Source: SG8-4 sp964562575
Lineage (GTDB): Bacteria; Planctomycetota; Phycisphaerae; Sedimentisphaerales; Anaerobacaceae
Length of the DNA: 35,416 nt
Direction of reading: 5' to 3'
Assembly (NCBI GenBank): GCA_964562575.1
Contig: CAZLTY010000011.1
Location: 1 to 35,416, forward strand
The notes under the pieces were generated by a model. The model was not told the origin of the DNA and made no database searches. It saw nothing but the letters and a program-made list of their open reading frames with translations. Below are positions 7,291 through 14,717 of the stretch, piece after piece. Position numbers and translations under genes: made by a program. Every line of letters starts with the position of its first letter. Position 1 is the stretch's first letter.

Positions 7291-8970
7291 ATGCCGATCG
7301 ATCTACGTCACATTAAGCAGAGGCTCGCGAATCTCAAGCGGATCTGGCCATTGTCGCTGGCGAGGAAAGTGCAGGCCACCTTCGGAGCGGCGGTGATACT
7401 CGTGCTGACGCTGGCGCTTTCGATCCCCTACATCTGGATGGACAAGCTTACCACAAAGGGCCTGCTCGATGCCGGACGATCGAGATCGAACATGCTGCTC
7501 GATCGACACTTCCAACTCAAAGGGGTAAGCCAGACTCTTTCGGCGCTTGACGGCGCCGGACGACCGCGTGATCCGAATGATAACGAGATAAGCTGGATTC
7601 GCTTCACAGAGCAGGATGTGAATGGCCTGCCGGAATTGACCGAAGAAGCCCAAGAAGAGATCGAGAAGCTCGTAGGCGACCAGGACAGGGACGATCACAT
7701 CTTTTTTTCCGCCGAGCAAGGTGGTTCCCAGAGCAACTATATACGAATCTTCAGGGCCACCGATAACTGCATAAGCTGTCACACTCAACAGGGTACCGCC
7801 AGTGCGTTCGATCTGAACAAGCCTATCGGTGCGGCCCTCATCCGGTCCCGGGGTCTTACCGGTGAAAGGGGCAACACGGTATTCATGAATCGGATCTGGA
7901 TCATCGTGGCCGGCTTGATAGGCGGCACCGGGGCGATTGTCACCTTCTATGTAATAACACAACGTCTGATTCTACGGCCCATCCGGCAACTGCGGGCGCT
8001 TGCGAATAATGTTGCCGAGGGAAATCTCGAAACAAGAAGCGCGATCGCCACGCGGGACGAATACGAGAAGTTGGCCACGGCATTCAATAACATGCTCGAC
8101 GTGATACAGGCGACCCAGCAGAAACTGCGCCAGGCAAACAAACAGCTCGACGCCAAGATAGCCGAGCTTTCGGGGCGAAATATCGAGTTGTTCAAGGCGA
8201 ACAAGATAAAGAGCGAGTTCCTGGCCAATATCTCACACGAGTTTAGAACGCCGCTCAATGCGATTCTGGGTTTCGCCCAGGTCTTGCGGGAAAAGCCTGT
8301 CGGATTGAGAAAGGCCAAGGCGCAAAGATATGCCGAGAATATTATCACCAGCGGAAACAGCCTTTTGAACATGATCAACGACCTGCTGGACCTGGCGAAA
8401 GCGCGCGCCGGGAAGATGGATCTACACATAGAAAAGACCTGCGTAGCCGATCTGCTCGAAGCAGTTGCTTCCGAGTTCTCACTGCTGGCCGAAGAGAAGA
8501 AAATCAAAGTCAAATTGTCTGTCGATTCGGATTTGCCGATGCTCGTGACCGATGTCGGCAGGGTCCGGCAGATACTGTACAATTTCCTCAGTAACGCCGT
8601 GAAGTTCACACCGGCTCGGGGCAGGATTGAGATTCAGGCGATATTCCCATCGCCCGGGACGCAAAGCACCGGGCCCGAGGGGCGGATGATCCGGATCGCC
8701 GTAACCGATTCCGGCTGTGGTGTGGCGAGCTGCGACCAAGAGAAGATATTCGAGAAATTCCGCCAGGCCGACGGCTCGATTACCCGCGAATCGACCGGCA
8801 GTGGGCTGGGGCTCACCATCAGCACCGAATTAGCCGCGATGCTGGCCGGCAGTATCGGCATGGAGAGCCCGCCAGAGAGGCGCAAGAAAGGCTCAACGTT
8901 TTGGCTCGATATCCCGATTACGCTGACCGGAGAAGATGACAAGGCCAACGACGAAATGGATTCTGCCTGA
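7291..8970 (+). CDS. Membrane sensor histidine kinase with periplasmic c-type haem motif
   Basis: 559 aa with a standard layout. Transmembrane helix 1 spans ~31-49, followed by a periplasmic sensor region to ~200, transmembrane helix 2 (~202-223), a HAMP linker (~224-277) and a short coiled coil. HisKA has the phospho-acceptor H316 (ISHEFRTPLN). HATPase_c has N435 (SNAVKF), G1 DSGCGV (473-478) and G2 GSGLGL (503-508). The sensor region holds a CISCH motif (C160, C163, H164) inside a DUF3365-like domain, the type known to bind c-type haem. It therefore probably senses redox state, oxygen or a small ligand through a covalent haem. No response regulator gene is adjacent, so its partner must be elsewhere. 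It lies 25 bp after aspS, with only a weak ribosome binding site. Confidence 0.9.
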   Translation: MPIDLRHIKQRLANLKRIWPLSLARKVQATFGAAVILVLTLALSIPYIWMDKLTTKGLLDAGRSRSNMLLDRHFQLKGVSQTLSALDGAGRPRDPNDNEISWIRFTEQDVNGLPELTEEAQEEIEKLVGDQDRDDHIFFSAEQGGSQSNYIRIFRATDNCISCHTQQGTASAFDLNKPIGAALIRSRGLTGERGNTVFMNRIWIIVAGLIGGTGAIVTFYVITQRLILRPIRQLRALANNVAEGNLETRSAIATRDEYEKLATAFNNMLDVIQATQQKLRQANKQLDAKIAELSGRNIELFKANKIKSEFLANISHEFRTPLNAILGFAQVLREKPVGLRKAKAQRYAENIITSGNSLLNMINDLLDLAKARAGKMDLHIEKTCVADLLEAVASEFSLLAEEKKIKVKLSVDSDLPMLVTDVGRVRQILYNFLSNAVKFTPARGRIEIQAIFPSPGTQSTGPEGRMIRIAVTDSGCGVASCDQEKIFEKFRQADGSITRESTGSGLGLTISTELAAMLAGSIGMESPPERRKKGSTFWLDIPITLTGEDDKANDEMDSA

Positions 8971-9054
8971 AACAGTCCGTTTTCTTCTTCTTTGAGTCTG
9001 CAGGTGTGTTTGGTGAGTTTCTTGTTCCGGTTTTTGTCGGGTAAGGAGAGAATT

Positions 9055-11106
9055 ATGCGTTTGATGCGTTTGTTTTTGTTTGTTCTGTTGCTGGTAAGTG
9101 CCGCCTCCGCCGTTGCGGCTGCTCTGGCCGAGACCCATCCGTTTTCCGTTCACGATATGCTGGCGATGGAGAGGCTTTCCGATCCGCAGGTCTCGCCGGA
9201 TGGCGAGTCGGTTGTTTTCGTGAAGCGCCAAACCGATCTCGAAGCCAACAGAGGGCGGACCGATTTGTGGCTTGTCGGTGTCGATGGGGCCAATCTTCGC
9301 CGGCTGACGTCCCATCAAGCGGCCGATTCCAATCCTCGCTGGGCGCCGGACGGGGGATCGGTATGGTTTATTTCGACCCGCTCGGATTCTGCGCAAGTTT
9401 GGCGCATCGCCATTGACGGTGGGGAAGCCGAGCAGGTGACCGATGAGCCTCTTGACGTCGGCAATCTGGTCGTCTCCCGCGGCGGCGAGCACATTGCTTT
9501 TACGATGGAGGTCTTCCCGGACCACAGTACGCCGGGCCAGACAAAGGACAGGCTTGATAAGATCGAAAAGGCAAAGACAACCGGACGGCTCTACGAGCGG
9601 ATATTCGTCCGGCACTGGGATGCCTGGAAAGATGGCCGGCGGTCGCATCTGTTTGTGATGCCCGCCGCCGGAGGCGATGCAGTGGACGTGATGGGTGATA
9701 TGGATGCAGACACTCCCTCCAAGCCATTCGGGGGACCTGAGGAGATCACGTTCACGCCGGACGGCAAAGGCATCATTTTCTCGGCCCGTGATGTGGGCGC
9801 AGAAGAACCGTGGTCGACGGACTTCGATCTTTACCTTGCGCCCGTCGACGGTTCGGAGTCGCCGAAGTGCCTGACCGAAAAAAACAAGGCCTGGGACACC
9901 AACCCGGTCTTCTCTCCGGACGGCAAGATTCTCGCGTACCTGGCAATGGCCAAACCTGGTTATGAATCGGACCGCCTGAGAATCGTGCTTCGCCGCTGGC
10001 CAGGCGGCGCAGAACGTGTCCTCACCGAGAGTTGGGACCGAAGTCCGTCATCGGTTTGCTTCTCTGCAGACGGAAAGACCATATATGCTACGGCGACCAA
10101 TTTAGGGCAGCGCTCTCTGTTTGCCGTTGATGTGAGAGGCGGCACAGTCGAGACCGTACTGAAAGAAGGCAGTATTCGCTCGCCAGCCGTCGCGGGCTCC
10201 AGGATTGTCTACGGCATGGATACCCTAAGCTGCCCTGTAGAATTCTACAGCGTTAAACCAGACGGTAGCGACGTGCGAAGAATCACAACCATCAACTCAG
10301 AGAAGATCGCCGCCGCCCGCATGGGTGACTACGAGCAGTTCACGTTCGCTGGCTGGAACGATGAGACGGTCTATTGCTATGTTGTTAAGCCCGTCGATTT
10401 TGACGCCAGGAAGAAATACCCCGTGGCTTTTCTTATCCATGGCGGACCCCAGGGCTCGTTCGGCAACAGTTTTCACTATCGCTGGAACCCTCAGGCCTAC
10501 GCCGGGGCGGGCTATGCTTCCGTCATGGTGGATTTCCACGGCTCTACCGGCTACGGGCAGGCGTTCTGCGATTCAATCCGGGGCGACTGGGGCGGCAAGC
10601 CCCTGGAGGATTTGCAGAAAGGTCTGGCCGCGGCTTTGGAGCGTTACGCCTGGATGGATGGTAACAGAGTCGGCGCCCTGGGCGCGTCGTTCGGCGGTTT
10701 TATGATTAACTGGATAGCGGGCAACTGGCCCGACCGTTTTCGCTGCATGGTCAACCACGACGGCAATCTCTGTGAACGGATGGCGTACTACGATACCGAG
10801 GAGCTTTGGTTCCCCGAATGGGACCATCTCGGCACGCCCTGGGACAATCAGGCCGGTTACGAAAAACACAATCCCGTCAATTTCGTCAAGAACTGGAAGA
10901 CGCCGATGTTAGTCATCCACGGAGCGTTGGATTTCAGAGTGGCCGATACCCAGGGCCTGGCTACCTTCAATGCTCTCCAGCGGAGGGGCATCCCGAGCAA
11001 ACTGCTCTACTTCCCCGACGAAAACCATTGGGTTTTAAAACCGGCAAATTCCATCCTCTGGCACGAAACCGTCATTGGCTGGCTGGATCAATGGGTGAAA
11101 GAATGA
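9055..11106 (+). CDS. Secreted S9-family peptidase (prolyl oligopeptidase / acylaminoacyl-peptidase type)
   Basis: The ATG at 9055 is set by an excellent AAGGAGAG 5 bases upstream and is followed by a signal peptide (MRLMRLFLFVLLLVSAASAV). The longer in-frame start at 8992 is unlikely. The protein has 683 aa. The N-terminal ~390 residues form a WD40/PD40-like beta-propeller with repeated blade signatures (SPDGESVVF, APDGGSVWF, TPDGKGIIF, SPDGKILAY, SADGKTIYA). The C-terminal alpha/beta hydrolase has the catalytic triad S545 (GASFGG), D626 (GALDFR) and H658 (ENHW). It should cleave short peptides after export, with the propeller restricting substrate size. It fits functionally with the M14 carboxypeptidase upstream, suggesting extracellular peptide use. 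Confidence 0.93.
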   Translation: MRLMRLFLFVLLLVSAASAVAAALAETHPFSVHDMLAMERLSDPQVSPDGESVVFVKRQTDLEANRGRTDLWLVGVDGANLRRLTSHQAADSNPRWAPDGGSVWFISTRSDSAQVWRIAIDGGEAEQVTDEPLDVGNLVVSRGGEHIAFTMEVFPDHSTPGQTKDRLDKIEKAKTTGRLYERIFVRHWDAWKDGRRSHLFVMPAAGGDAVDVMGDMDADTPSKPFGGPEEITFTPDGKGIIFSARDVGAEEPWSTDFDLYLAPVDGSESPKCLTEKNKAWDTNPVFSPDGKILAYLAMAKPGYESDRLRIVLRRWPGGAERVLTESWDRSPSSVCFSADGKTIYATATNLGQRSLFAVDVRGGTVETVLKEGSIRSPAVAGSRIVYGMDTLSCPVEFYSVKPDGSDVRRITTINSEKIAAARMGDYEQFTFAGWNDETVYCYVVKPVDFDARKKYPVAFLIHGGPQGSFGNSFHYRWNPQAYAGAGYASVMVDFHGSTGYGQAFCDSIRGDWGGKPLEDLQKGLAAALERYAWMDGNRVGALGASFGGFMINWIAGNWPDRFRCMVNHDGNLCERMAYYDTEELWFPEWDHLGTPWDNQAGYEKHNPVNFVKNWKTPMLVIHGALDFRVADTQGLATFNALQRRGIPSKLLYFPDENHWVLKPANSILWHETVIGWLDQWVKE

Positions 11107-11136
11107 CTATTGATTATTGATGATTGATGATTTATA
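11107..11136. repeat. Short degenerate TGATTGA-type tandem repeat
   Basis: Just after the S9 gene the sequence runs TATTGATTATTGATGATTGA and on, repeating 6-7 bp TTGATGA-like units. It directly abuts copy A of the 99-bp repeat. No function is evident. Confidence 0.4.
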
Positions 11137-11235
11137 GTGCTCCCGATTGAGAATTCCCGTTTTTGCGCGGGCAAGTGGCTTTAAGACAACTGGTCATGGT
11201 TTTGCCCGCGGGAATTTACTACCCTTCAAGGGTAT
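11137..11235 (-). repeat. 99-bp palindrome-ended repeat, copy A (inverted)
   Basis: Read on the minus strand, it starts with the 15-bp palindrome TACCCTTGAAGGGTA. It continues with ATTCCCGCG, a variable centre and GCCCGCGCAAAAACGGGAAT, and ends CAATCGGGAGCAC. The same design and length occur at 25775-25873 and 32315-32413 on the plus strand. It lies between the S9 gene and coaD. No ORF is present; it is a non-coding dispersed repeat. Confidence 0.85.
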
Positions 11236-11295
11236 ATCACTCGTGAATATTTGGCTGTAGGTAGGCCTACGTCGATTTGAAGCAACGGTGTAACG

Positions 11296-11799
11296 ATGAC
11301 TAAGAAGCATGTGAGAGCGATTTTTCCGGGCTCGTTCGATCCGCTTACGAACGGGCATCTGGATGTTATCGAGCGCGGCATGAAGCTCTTTGACGAGCTT
11401 ATCGTCGCTGTGGGGCGAAGTCCGGTCAAGAATCAGCTATTCACGCCAGAGGAGCGTGTGGGGATGATCGCCGAGTTGATCGAGGCCAAGAACATGTCGG
11501 GCGTTTCGGTGGAGAGTTTCGAAGGGCTGACGGTCGAATATGCGGCCTGCAAGAAAGCGGATGTCATCCTGCGCGGGCTGCGCAGTCTTACCGACGTGCA
11601 ATACGAGTTCCAGCTCGCCATGACCAACCGTGCCGTCGCGGGGATCGAAACGATCTTCATAATGACAAGCGAGCAGTTTGGCTTCACCAGTTCGACTTTG
11701 ATCCGCGAGGTCGCCTCGCTGGGAGGAGATCTGTCGAATCTGATTCCGAAGAATATTTTCGAACACGTGAAAAGAAAATCCGGTGACCTGAGGGGCTGA
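11296..11799 (+). CDS. coaD: Phosphopantetheine adenylyltransferase
   Basis: 167 aa, normal for CoaD. It transfers AMP from ATP to 4'-phosphopantetheine to form dephospho-CoA, the penultimate step of coenzyme A synthesis. The nucleotidyltransferase TxGH motif is in FPGSFDPLTNGHLDV (H21). The family blocks RGLRSLTDVQYEFQLAMTNR and SSTLIREVASLGG are both present and complete. The ATG at 11296 gives the expected N-terminus. A copy of the 99-bp repeat ends 60 bp upstream. The pterin-enzyme gene starts 18 bp after the stop, so the two are likely one transcript of cofactor genes. Confidence 0.97.
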   Translation: MTKKHVRAIFPGSFDPLTNGHLDVIERGMKLFDELIVAVGRSPVKNQLFTPEERVGMIAELIEAKNMSGVSVESFEGLTVEYAACKKADVILRGLRSLTDVQYEFQLAMTNRAVAGIETIFIMTSEQFGFTSSTLIREVASLGGDLSNLIPKNIFEHVKRKSGDLRG

Positions 11800-11817
11800 T
11801 CGCAGAGAAACCAGGGC

Positions 11818-12183
11818 ATGTTTACAATCACGGTCGAAACACACTTCAAGGCGTCGCACCAGTTGGTCCTGCCGGACGGCTCGAAGGAGCCTGCTCACAG
11901 CCATGATTGGGTGGTTACCACCGCCGTCAGCAGCAAAAAGCTTGACGATACGGGAGTCGTGATGGACTTTCGGATGCTCAGGGGAATTGTCGAGAATGTG
12001 ACGGCCGAGCTTGACAACGCGGCGTTGAGCGATCTCGAGCATTTTCGCCGGAACAACCCGTCGGCTGAAAACGTAACTATGTATATATATGATAAACTTC
12101 GGGTCGGATTGCCCGAGGGGGTGGAGTTGCAGAGCATCAAGGTAGTCGAGGAGCCGGGTTGTTCGGCAAAATTTGCCGAATAG
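11818..12183 (+). CDS. 6-pyruvoyl-tetrahydropterin synthase / QueD family protein (PTPS-III-like motif)
   Basis: 121 aa, normal length for the PTPS/QueD fold. The zinc-binding histidines are H14 (FKASHQL), H27 and H29 (AHSHDW). The usual QueD motif CxxxHGH, with its catalytic Cys, is not found. The residues are E24-P-A-H27-S-H29, an ExxHxH arrangement. In this family, Glu in place of Cys marks PTPS-III, which makes 6-hydroxymethyl-dihydropterin for folate synthesis in place of FolB. That role is inferred from one motif, and Gly-to-Ser in HGH makes even the motif imperfect. The alternative is a diverged QueD in queuosine synthesis. It follows coaD by 18 bp, and no other queuosine or folate genes are in the window. 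Confidence 0.85.
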   Translation: MFTITVETHFKASHQLVLPDGSKEPAHSHDWVVTTAVSSKKLDDTGVVMDFRMLRGIVENVTAELDNAALSDLEHFRRNNPSAENVTMYIYDKLRVGLPEGVELQSIKVVEEPGCSAKFAE

Positions 12184-12226
12184 ACCGTTCGTCCTATAGT
12201 GGATATCCGAATCTGTCGATTATCTT

Positions 12227-12389
12227 TAGGCTCTGTCTGAAAACTCGATCTGGCTTCGAGCGGCTTATTTTCCGTCTGGCTGCATCCGGCTGCATCGACG
12301 ATAAAACCAATATCGCCTGCTTCGCCGTCTTTGCCAGGCGAAAAAACGCTCGCTCTCGGGCCGACGACGGAGTTTTCAGACAGAGCCTA
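12227..12389. mobile_element. MITE-like element, copy 1
   Basis: The ends are perfect 20-bp inverted repeats, TAGGCTCTGTCTGAAAACTC (12227-12246) and its complement (12370-12389), and both outer ends are TA. The interior (about 120 bp) has no coding capacity of note. The whole element matches, in reverse orientation, the stretch 23245-23406. The TA at each edge fits the TA target duplication of IS630/Tc1-mariner transposases, so this is probably a non-autonomous derivative. No transposase is in the window. Confidence 0.8.
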
Positions 12390-12422
12390 TGTGCAGTTGC
12401 AATGTGCCTTCTTTTTGACTTG

Positions 12423-12450
12423 TTGCAGAAGAGGCTTTCTATGGTATAAT
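12423..12450 (+). promoter_or_regulatory. Candidate sigma-70 promoter for mcsA
   Basis: TTGCAG (12423-12428), a 16-bp spacer, then a perfect TATAAT (12445-12450). It begins 34 bases after the right end of the MITE-like element and would give an mcsA leader of about 80 nt. Confidence 0.55.
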
Positions 12451-12535
12451 GACAAGAGGTCAGGCCTTGTAGACCCTGGGCGGGCATTTCCAACGGAGTG
12501 TTCGCCGAAACAAGAAAACGAGAATCGAGTTTATT

Positions 12536-13033
12536 ATGCAGTGTCAGATTTGTAGCAAGAACGATGCGACTATTCACTTGACAGAGATCGCCGACGGAGT
12601 TCGCACTGAAATACACGTTTGTGAGCATTGTGCCGTCGAGCAGGACATAGCTGTAAAGAGTCATATCCCGATGAATGAGCTGCTCAGCAATCTGCTTGCC
12701 TCGCAGCCGACGGATGGTGAGCTTGCCGGCCCCTCGGAGACCGAGCTTGTCTGTCCGAATTGCGGTTATACGCTCGCTCAATTCCAGAAAGAAGGAGCGT
12801 TGGGTTGTCCGGGTGATTACGAGGTTTTCGAGAAAATGCTTGGTCCACTGATAGAGAAGGCCCACGATGGCAACACAACTCACAGGGGCAAAGTTCCTTC
12901 GAGTACGCCGGCGGACACGAAAGAGCAGATGGAGCTTTTGAACCTCCGGCAGCAGCTCGAGGTGGCCGTGCAAAACGAAGACTACGAACTGGCCGCCAAA
13001 TTGCGGGACCAAATACACGAAACTGAAAAATAG
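12536..13033 (+). CDS. mcsA: McsA-like zinc-finger and UVR-domain protein (activator of McsB)
   Basis: 165 aa. The N-terminus carries CxxC pairs C3/C6 (CQIC), C29/C32 (CEHC) and C73/C76 (CPNC), plus a single C91 (GCPGDYEVF), as expected for McsA zinc binding. The C-terminus (~130-165) is a UVR motif (LRQQLEVAVQNEDYELAAKLRDQI), the helix pair also found in UvrB/UvrC and ClpC. McsA binds and activates the protein-arginine kinase McsB. That gene follows after 31 bp, which confirms the assignment. In Firmicutes the operon also holds ctsR and clpC; neither is here. A TATAAT promoter lies at 12445. Confidence 0.93.
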   Translation: MQCQICSKNDATIHLTEIADGVRTEIHVCEHCAVEQDIAVKSHIPMNELLSNLLASQPTDGELAGPSETELVCPNCGYTLAQFQKEGALGCPGDYEVFEKMLGPLIEKAHDGNTTHRGKVPSSTPADTKEQMELLNLRQQLEVAVQNEDYELAAKLRDQIHETEK

Positions 13034-13064
13034 CAGGGCCGCCTCCTACCAGCCGATAAGTAAT

Positions 13065-14207
13065 ATGAAACTGACCGACATAAGCAATGACATAAACGAG
13101 TGGTTCGACGGCTCCGGCCCATTGAGTGACATCATAATGTCATCGCGCATCCGTCTGGCCAGGAATCTCGCAGGCTACAAATTTCTGAGCCGCTGTTCGG
13201 CCGCTGAGAAAACCGAGATACTCAACAGGCTCAAAGATGTCATAACCTCGCTCGATCTCGGCGACAAAGTCTTCTATGTCAGCGTGGATGAGGCTCCGAC
13301 TCTAAACAAACATTTCCTTGTGGAACGTCACCTTATCAGCCGGCACCACGCCTTCGGCAAAGGCCCTCGCGGCGCCGTTATCGCCGAGCGGGAGTTTTTC
13401 ACGGCTATGATCAACGAAGAGGACCACCTGCGAATCCAGGTTCTGAAAGCCGGCTGCCAGTTGTCACATTGTGCCGAGCAGATAAACCGCATCGACGATA
13501 TGATAGAGCAAAAAGTCGAGTTCGCCTTCAGCCCTCGTTACGGGTACCTCACCGCTTGCCCCACCAACCTGGGCACCGGAATAAGGATCTCGGTAATGCT
13601 TCATCTGCCCGCTCTGAAGATGACGGGCCAGATAGAGAAATTCTTCAACGCCGCCAAGGACATGAGCCTGGCGGTTCGCGGGCTCTTCGGCGAGGGAACC
13701 GAAGCGGCCAGCGATTTGTACCAGTTGTCCAACCAGGTCACGCTCGGAGTCTCGGATTCGGATATCGTCTCGCAGTTCGAGAACGCGATTATCCCCGAAA
13801 TAGTCGAGTACGAAAACGCTGCCAGGTCGCAACTGCTCTCCAATCAATCCGACGTCCTCGATGACAAGATCTCCCGGGCGATGGCGCTGCTGCAAAACGC
13901 CCATCTGATAAGCTCGCAGGAGGCGCTATTCCTGCTTAGCCACCTGCGATTGGGTATCAACATGCACCGGCACATGGGGGCTTCGACCCCCGCGATAGAA
14001 AAGCTCCGCGTGCTCTGCGGCGAAAGCGACGATGCGGAAAAGGCATCTCAACTTTCCATCGCGAAAATAAATCGCCTCTTCATGCTCACCCTGCCCGCAC
14101 ACTTGCAGTTGAACTACGGAAAGTCACTCGACCCCACCCACAGGGACGCACTTAGAGCACAAATTATCCGTTCAGCGCTGAACCAGGATGACCCGCAACA
14201 AAGGTAA
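13065..14207 (+). CDS. mcsB: Protein-arginine kinase McsB
   Basis: 380 aa. It phosphorylates arginine residues of proteins, which in Bacillus marks them for ClpC-ClpP degradation. The ATP:guanido phosphotransferase fold is shown by SSRIRLARN (26-34, phosphate-binding arginines), the catalytic acidic NEEDHLR (117-123), ACPTNLGTG (164-172, with the family Cys at 165) and VRGLFGEGTEA (204-214). The length and the lack of the N-terminal guanidino-substrate domain fit McsB rather than creatine or arginine kinase. It follows mcsA by 31 bp. No good Shine-Dalgarno precedes the ATG at 13065, so translation may be coupled. The next gene downstream is dnaK, about 510 bp away with its own promoter. Confidence 0.96.
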   Translation: MKLTDISNDINEWFDGSGPLSDIIMSSRIRLARNLAGYKFLSRCSAAEKTEILNRLKDVITSLDLGDKVFYVSVDEAPTLNKHFLVERHLISRHHAFGKGPRGAVIAEREFFTAMINEEDHLRIQVLKAGCQLSHCAEQINRIDDMIEQKVEFAFSPRYGYLTACPTNLGTGIRISVMLHLPALKMTGQIEKFFNAAKDMSLAVRGLFGEGTEAASDLYQLSNQVTLGVSDSDIVSQFENAIIPEIVEYENAARSQLLSNQSDVLDDKISRAMALLQNAHLISSQEALFLLSHLRLGINMHRHMGASTPAIEKLRVLCGESDDAEKASQLSIAKINRLFMLTLPAHLQLNYGKSLDPTHRDALRAQIIRSALNQDDPQQR

Positions 14208-14398
14208 ACTTCCCACTGCCCGATATTTTTCGTTTTTCCCGGGCTACTGTGCGTATATCGTATCGAAGTGACGCGAGCAGATTCTTTTCAGAGCAGCCCT
14301 TCCATGGAAGGCACCTGCTTAGCCAGTATCCCGTTTGTCCAATTCATGCTGGACCACTACATGGGAGCAAGGGCGCGGTTGACACCGAATCGGGACGT

Positions 14399-14520
14399 CA
14401 GGTAACCAGGTGGTGGGTATCAGGCTATCGCGATATCAGGTGTATTCCGATGCGAACGCTGTTATTCCCTGTGTTCTTGATTCCCTGATCTCCTGTACCC
14501 TGACAACCTGGTATCCTGAT
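14399..14520. repeat. CAGG/CCTG short-unit array with orientation switch
   Basis: From 14399 to 14440 the word CAGG (or a near variant) recurs every 7-8 bases. From 14467 to 14520 its complement CCTG recurs every 7-8 bases. The two halves could fold back on each other imperfectly. It lies in the 510-bp gap between mcsB and dnaK. A 79-codon open frame covering this stretch is not gene-like. Confidence 0.5.
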
Positions 14521-14541
14521 GCCCCTACTTGTAACTACAGC

Positions 14542-14574
14542 CTGCCAAAATGGCACGAGAATTGACGTTGGCAG
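14542..14574. promoter_or_regulatory. Possible upstream activator site for the sigma-54 promoter
   Basis: CTGCCAA (14542-14548) and TTGGCAG (14568-14574) form an inverted repeat, and TGCCA-AAA-TGGCA (14543-14555) is a second dyad inside it. The site lies about 110-140 bp before the inferred dnaK start of transcription, the usual distance for a sigma-54 enhancer-binding protein. Confidence 0.35.
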
Positions 14575-14655
14575 ATTCTTGCGTCACGGCATCAGGTAGG
14601 CTAACTTCTGGGGATCAAATGACTTAGGGTGTCCTCGTCAAGGCTCCTGGATGAT

Positions 14656-14671
14656 TGGCACGCTTTTTGCA
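14656..14671 (+). promoter_or_regulatory. Sigma-54 (RpoN) promoter upstream of dnaK
   Basis: TGGCACGCTTTTTGCA matches the sigma-54 consensus TGGCACG-N4-TTGCW at every position. GG (14657-14658) and GC (14669-14670) are separated by exactly 10 bases. Transcription would start near 14682, 36 nt before the dnaK ATG. No CIRCE element and no clearer sigma-70 promoter were found in the gap. Confidence 0.75.
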
Positions 14672-14717
14672 CATTTAAGGCCATCAGAGATGTAACTATT
14701 GCGAAAGGAACATAACT

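Noticed and set aside
14249..14488. 79-codon plus-strand ORF between mcsB and dnaK
   Set aside because: It has no ribosome binding site, a composition set by the CAGG/CCTG array, and no recognisable protein features.
14568..14583. Second sigma-54-like site (TTGGCAGATTCTTGCG)
   Set aside because: GG and GC are separated by 9 bases instead of 10, so it is not a functional spacing; the site at 14656 is perfect.
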